DNA of 8,194 nucleotides from Thiotrichaceae bacterium (GTDB lineage: Bacteria; Pseudomonadota; Gammaproteobacteria; Thiotrichales; Thiotrichaceae): assembly GCA_026992705.1 (NCBI GenBank), contig JALWYT010000058.1, positions 1 through 8,194 on the forward strand, read 5' to 3'. This document shows positions 5,824-8,194 of the stretch, piece after piece; position 1 is the first letter of the stretch; every line of letters begins with the position of its first letter. The notes beneath the pieces are model-generated. The model was given only the letters and a program-made list of their open reading frames with translations, was not told the DNA's origin and made no database searches. A program made the position numbers and the translations under genes.

Positions 5824-7225
5824 CCAGTAACTCCTTAAATGTTAATGCCGCAGGTGCAGGCTGTAAGCTGCCCCGTTGTTCTAATGTTTTTAATACTGCA
5901 TTCCCCAAGGCATTAAAAATAATGCCATATGATACTGCATGGACTAGCCCGCCTGCTAATGTTCCAACCCCAGGGAATGCCTTTAGCCCATTGCCAGCCA
6001 CCGCCAAAATTAATGGTACACTGTGTTTTAATTGCCCTTGGCTAAAGTCTAAAAATTTATCAATGTCCAATTGTCGTACAGGAACTTCATAAAGTTTGCA
6101 AATATCTTTGACCATAAGCGAACCAATAACCCCTTGAATGAGTAAATCTGTTCCAGGGCTAATTGCAGCCATCGCTCCAAATACCGCTTTTCGGGTTGAG
6201 TTTTTAACAATATTCTGCCCTTGCTCATATCGATACGCCTGTTTAGCCTGATCTAACTTTTGCTTAACCAGTACAAATACACTAGCATCACGCAGTTGAT
6301 TTAAGGTTTCAAACTGTGAATCTATCTCAGTTTGCAAGGCATCAGCTAGTTCTTTTATCTCTGGGTTTCTTGCCCGCAGTACCTTTTCTTCTCGCCCATC
6401 ATAATAAATTTTGATGACTTCTTCCTCACCTCCTGAACTAATCAACGCCAAGCGAATATTCTGCTTAGAAAATTTTTGCTGTAAATGCTCACGCAAGGCT
6501 TCGCGTTCTTCTTTGCTATAACGATCTACCTTATTCACTGCCACAATTACTGGTTTGCCATATTGTAATAGCGATTGAATATCCTCGTATTGATTACGAG
6601 TAATATCAGAGTCGGTAACATAAATAACTACCTGTGAACGTACCGCTTCATCATGGACAATCTCATCCAATGAGCCTGCTGCCTCGCTTCGCCCGGGTAA
6701 ATCGATTAAGATCAATTGATCACCCGAGGGGCTTTGCCAAGTGTATTCTGCAATCTCCTGCGTCGAACCGCCACGCACATTGGTTTCGATACTGGCATCA
6801 GGAATTAAAGCCTTGATGATTGAAGATTTGCCTGTACTCACATCACCAAAAAAGCTGACATAAACTTGCCCCGCATCACGTCGCTCGGTTAATGTTTGAA
6901 TCTCCTGTCGAATGGCATCAGTATCCACGCCCTTTGCCTCTGCGGTTTCTAACTCTTTAAGTAAATTTTCCTCAGATAGTTTTTTATGCTTACTTTTGTG
7001 AAATTTGGTTGGCATTAATAAACGCACAGTCAACCACAGCGTAAATAAAGCAAACACTGCAATCAAACTTATATAAGAGTAAAACAGCCAGTCAGACAAC
7101 TGCTGTAACCGATCCCATAAGTCTAATGCTGTCTGTGTTGCAAAAAACACAAACAGTAAAAAAACTATAGCGATAAACAAGACTCCAATTGCAAGTAAAG
7201 CTCGGAATTTATGGTGGATTTTCAT
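5747..7225 (-). CDS. Membrane-anchored P-loop GTPase with DUF697/YcjF-type domain
   Basis: This protein of 492 residues starts with two membrane helices at about 8-30 and 48-71. Basic residues before the first (MKIHHKFR) and after the second (KFHKSKHKK) predict a hairpin with both ends in the cytoplasm. A charged, coiled-coil-like linker (82-118) leads to the GTPase domain. There G1 is GDVSTGKSS (127-135), the probable G2 threonine lies in RGGST (151-155), G3 is DLPG (175-178) and G4 is NKVD (231-234). A hairpin-like segment, VIKIYYDGREEKV (270-282), follows G5 as in the downstream GTPase. The region from about 340 to 450, including FGAMAAISPGTDLLIQGVIG (349-368), fits DUF697. It is the first gene of the leftward cluster; ATG 7223-7225 has only a weak ribosome-binding site. 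Its last 25 codons overlap the next GTPase gene. The related domain order suggests an ancient duplication and a possible heteromeric complex. Function is unknown. Confidence 0.9.
   Translation of the reverse strand: MKIHHKFRALLAIGVLFIAIVFLLFVFFATQTALDLWDRLQQLSDWLFYSYISLIAVFALFTLWLTVRLLMPTKFHKSKHKKLSEENLLKELETAEAKGVDTDAIRQEIQTLTERRDAGQVYVSFFGDVSTGKSSIIKALIPDASIETNVRGGSTQEIAEYTWQSPSGDQLILIDLPGRSEAAGSLDEIVHDEAVRSQVVIYVTDSDITRNQYEDIQSLLQYGKPVIVAVNKVDRYSKEEREALREHLQQKFSKQNIRLALISSGGEEEVIKIYYDGREEKVLRARNPEIKELADALQTEIDSQFETLNQLRDASVFVLVKQKLDQAKQAYRYEQGQNIVKNSTRKAVFGAMAAISPGTDLLIQGVIGSLMVKDICKLYEVPVRQLDIDKFLDFSQGQLKHSVPLILAVAGNGLKAFPGVGTLAGGLVHAVSYGIIFNALGNAVLKTLEQRGSLQPAPAALTFKELLGENLESNAKLFARLVLEREVKSKEK
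5831..5836 (-). promoter_or_regulatory. Strong internal ribosome-binding site of the second GTPase gene
   Basis: AAGGAG on the minus strand lies 7 nt before the GTG at 5821-5823, entirely within the coding sequence of the upstream GTPase. It is among the best Shine-Dalgarno matches in the window and shows that the 77-nt gene overlap is real, not a wrongly extended start. Confidence 0.75.
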
Positions 7226-7259
7226 AGATTAACGATCTCGATTATTAACTATCACTGTT

Positions 7260-7289
7260 ATTATTACCTGAATTCACTAAAAAACCCAA
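7260..7289 (-). promoter_or_regulatory. Candidate promoter of the GTPase cluster
   Basis: On the minus strand TTGGGT (7284-7289) is followed after 18 nt by AATAAT (7260-7265), about 35 bp upstream of the first GTPase start codon. The -10 matches consensus at 5 of 6 positions and the -35 at 4 of 6 or fewer. It is plausible by position only. Confidence 0.3.
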
Positions 7290-7375
7290 TCTCGAAAGGA
7301 AAGAAGAAATAGCGAATACTCACATAACTAATTAGCCTTTTATCAGGCAATAAGGTACACTTTTACTCAAAATTT

Positions 7376-7392
7376 AAATATGAATCATATTT
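7376..7392. promoter_or_regulatory. Perfect 17-bp palindrome, candidate operator upstream of the PAP2 gene
   Basis: AAATATGA (7376-7383) and TCATATTT (7385-7392) form perfect inverted arms around a single central A. The site ends 25 bp before the PAP2 start codon and touches TATAAA (7393-7398), a possible -10 box with no good -35. An odd-length dyad in a promoter position suggests a dimeric repressor or activator site. No candidate regulator is encoded in the window. Confidence 0.4.
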
Positions 7393-7417
7393 TATAAAAA
7401 TATAACCAAGACATATA

Positions 7418-8194
7418 ATGACAATTACTTATAACACTCAACAAAAAGATACTTGGAGTAATAAGCAAATTATTATATTGATTAGTTTTCCTAGTATTAT
7501 TTTATTATTCAGTACAATATTTTTTATTATACTAAACAACTCACCGGATCGCTCTAGTTATTGGGTTAATCAAATCTCTTTATTTATCAATATAAATCAA
7601 TATTTATCCTCTTTATCATATTTTTGGATCAATATAACCCAGCTTGGTGATGCGTTAATCTTTTTTCCTCTTGTATCATTTTTAATTATTTGGCGACCTC
7701 AAGCATGGGCATCTATGTTTGCAGCTATTCCTGTTGCAACATTTTTATCAATTGGAGGTAAATATTTAGCAGCTATTCCACGACCTGCTGCCGTCCTAGA
7801 TCATAGACTCTTTAATATTATTGGTGATACATTGACCGCTCATAATAGTTTACCTTCAGGTCATACTCTTACTGCGTTTGCAATTATTACTGCGATAATG
7901 GGTAGTTTGCTCTTATTGCCATTTAAGAAAATACATTATTTGTACCTATTACTTGGTTTATGTTTAGCTAGTATCATTGCCCTGTCACGTATAGCTGTAG
8001 GTGCTCATTGGCCTTTTGATACTATTATTGGAGCACTATTTGGTTATATTGCAGGACTAACTGGTGTAATATTAACACAACGATATAAATATTGGTGGAT
8101 TTGGTTATATAAACCAAAGTATTATTTTATATTTGGGCTAATATTAATGGTATGGTCAATATCATTAATATCTTTAAATACTACGGGATACAAC
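7418..8194 (+). CDS. PAP2-family membrane phosphatase (3' end missing)
   Basis: The frame is open from the ATG at 7418-7420 for 259 codons to the window edge with no stop. The three PAP2 signature motifs are intact: K115-x6-R122-P123 (KYLAAIPRP), P146-S147-G148-H149, and S190-R191-x5-H197 (SRIAVGAHWPFD). H149 and H197 are the expected phosphoryl-transfer and acid/base histidines. Hydrophobic helices occur at roughly 19-39, 79-91, 98-112, 150-168, 174-192, 202-221 and 236-252, so it is an inner-membrane protein with its active site probably facing the periplasm. The substrate is likely a lipid (di)phosphate such as phosphatidylglycerophosphate, undecaprenyl diphosphate or lipid A phosphate; the sequence does not decide among them. 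The ribosome-binding site is weak. It is transcribed divergently from the GTPase cluster across a 192-bp gap that holds a palindrome. Confidence 0.9.
   Translation, partial: MTITYNTQQKDTWSNKQIIILISFPSIILLFSTIFFIILNNSPDRSSYWVNQISLFININQYLSSLSYFWINITQLGDALIFFPLVSFLIIWRPQAWASMFAAIPVATFLSIGGKYLAAIPRPAAVLDHRLFNIIGDTLTAHNSLPSGHTLTAFAIITAIMGSLLLLPFKKIHYLYLLLGLCLASIIALSRIAVGAHWPFDTIIGALFGYIAGLTGVILTQRYKYWWIWLYKPKYYFIFGLILMVWSISLISLNTTGYN

Noticed and set aside
5171..6816. Plus-strand open frames at 5171-5365, 5718-6092 and 6634-6816
   Set aside because: All are antisense to the two GTPase genes, whose motifs are unmistakable. The frame at 5718-6092 only spans their overlap.
4447..7225. Bacterial dynamin pair
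   Set aside because: The proteins are shorter than dynamin-like proteins, lack a long helical stalk, and end in a DUF697/YcjF-type region.
7321..7360. GCCT...AGGC inverted repeat near 7336-7349 as a terminator or operator
   Set aside because: The stem is only 4 bp with a 6-nt loop and no T-tract; this is expected by chance.

Overview
The window comes from an AT-rich Gram-negative bacterium, most likely a gammaproteobacterium. This rests on the RpfE-like protein, the paired YcjF/DUF697-type GTPases and the IntI-type integrase. A Thiotrichales/Beggiatoa-like host is my best guess and is weakly held. No RNA genes, complete insertion sequence or CRISPR array is visible.

Left third (1-2026, minus strand): a compact type II restriction-modification operon. 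Its order of transcription is a 65-residue ribbon-helix-helix-like protein, a C5-cytosine DNA methyltransferase, then a PD-(D/E)XK restriction endonuclease whose 3' end lies beyond the left edge. The three reading frames overlap (14 and 25 nt), so they are probably translated from one message. An imperfect 20-bp palindrome stands just upstream of the first gene and is a candidate operator.

Middle (2027-3307): a 312-bp non-coding region followed by a full-length integron integrase (intI) on the plus strand. The integrase has all six tyrosine-recombinase residues and the insertion diagnostic of IntI proteins. The restriction-modification operon lies upstream of intI and is transcribed away from it, which is where the gene cassettes of an integron sit. 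The non-coding region holds two overlapping GTTRRRY core sites (candidate attI x cassette junction), a good cassette-facing promoter overlapping a weaker intI promoter, and a hairpin. I read this as the integrase end of a chromosomal integron with the restriction-modification operon as candidate first cassette. The attC that would prove it lies off the left edge.

Right part (3372-7225, minus strand): a three-gene cluster transcribed towards intI. It encodes a membrane-anchored DUF697-type GTPase (492 aa), a second DUF697-type GTPase (458 aa) whose start lies 77 nt inside the first gene behind a strong ribosome-binding site, and, after 67 nt, an RpfE-like protein of uncertain function (335 aa).

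Right edge (7418-8194, plus strand): a divergently transcribed PAP2-family membrane phosphatase, cut by the window end, with a perfect 17-bp palindrome in front of it.
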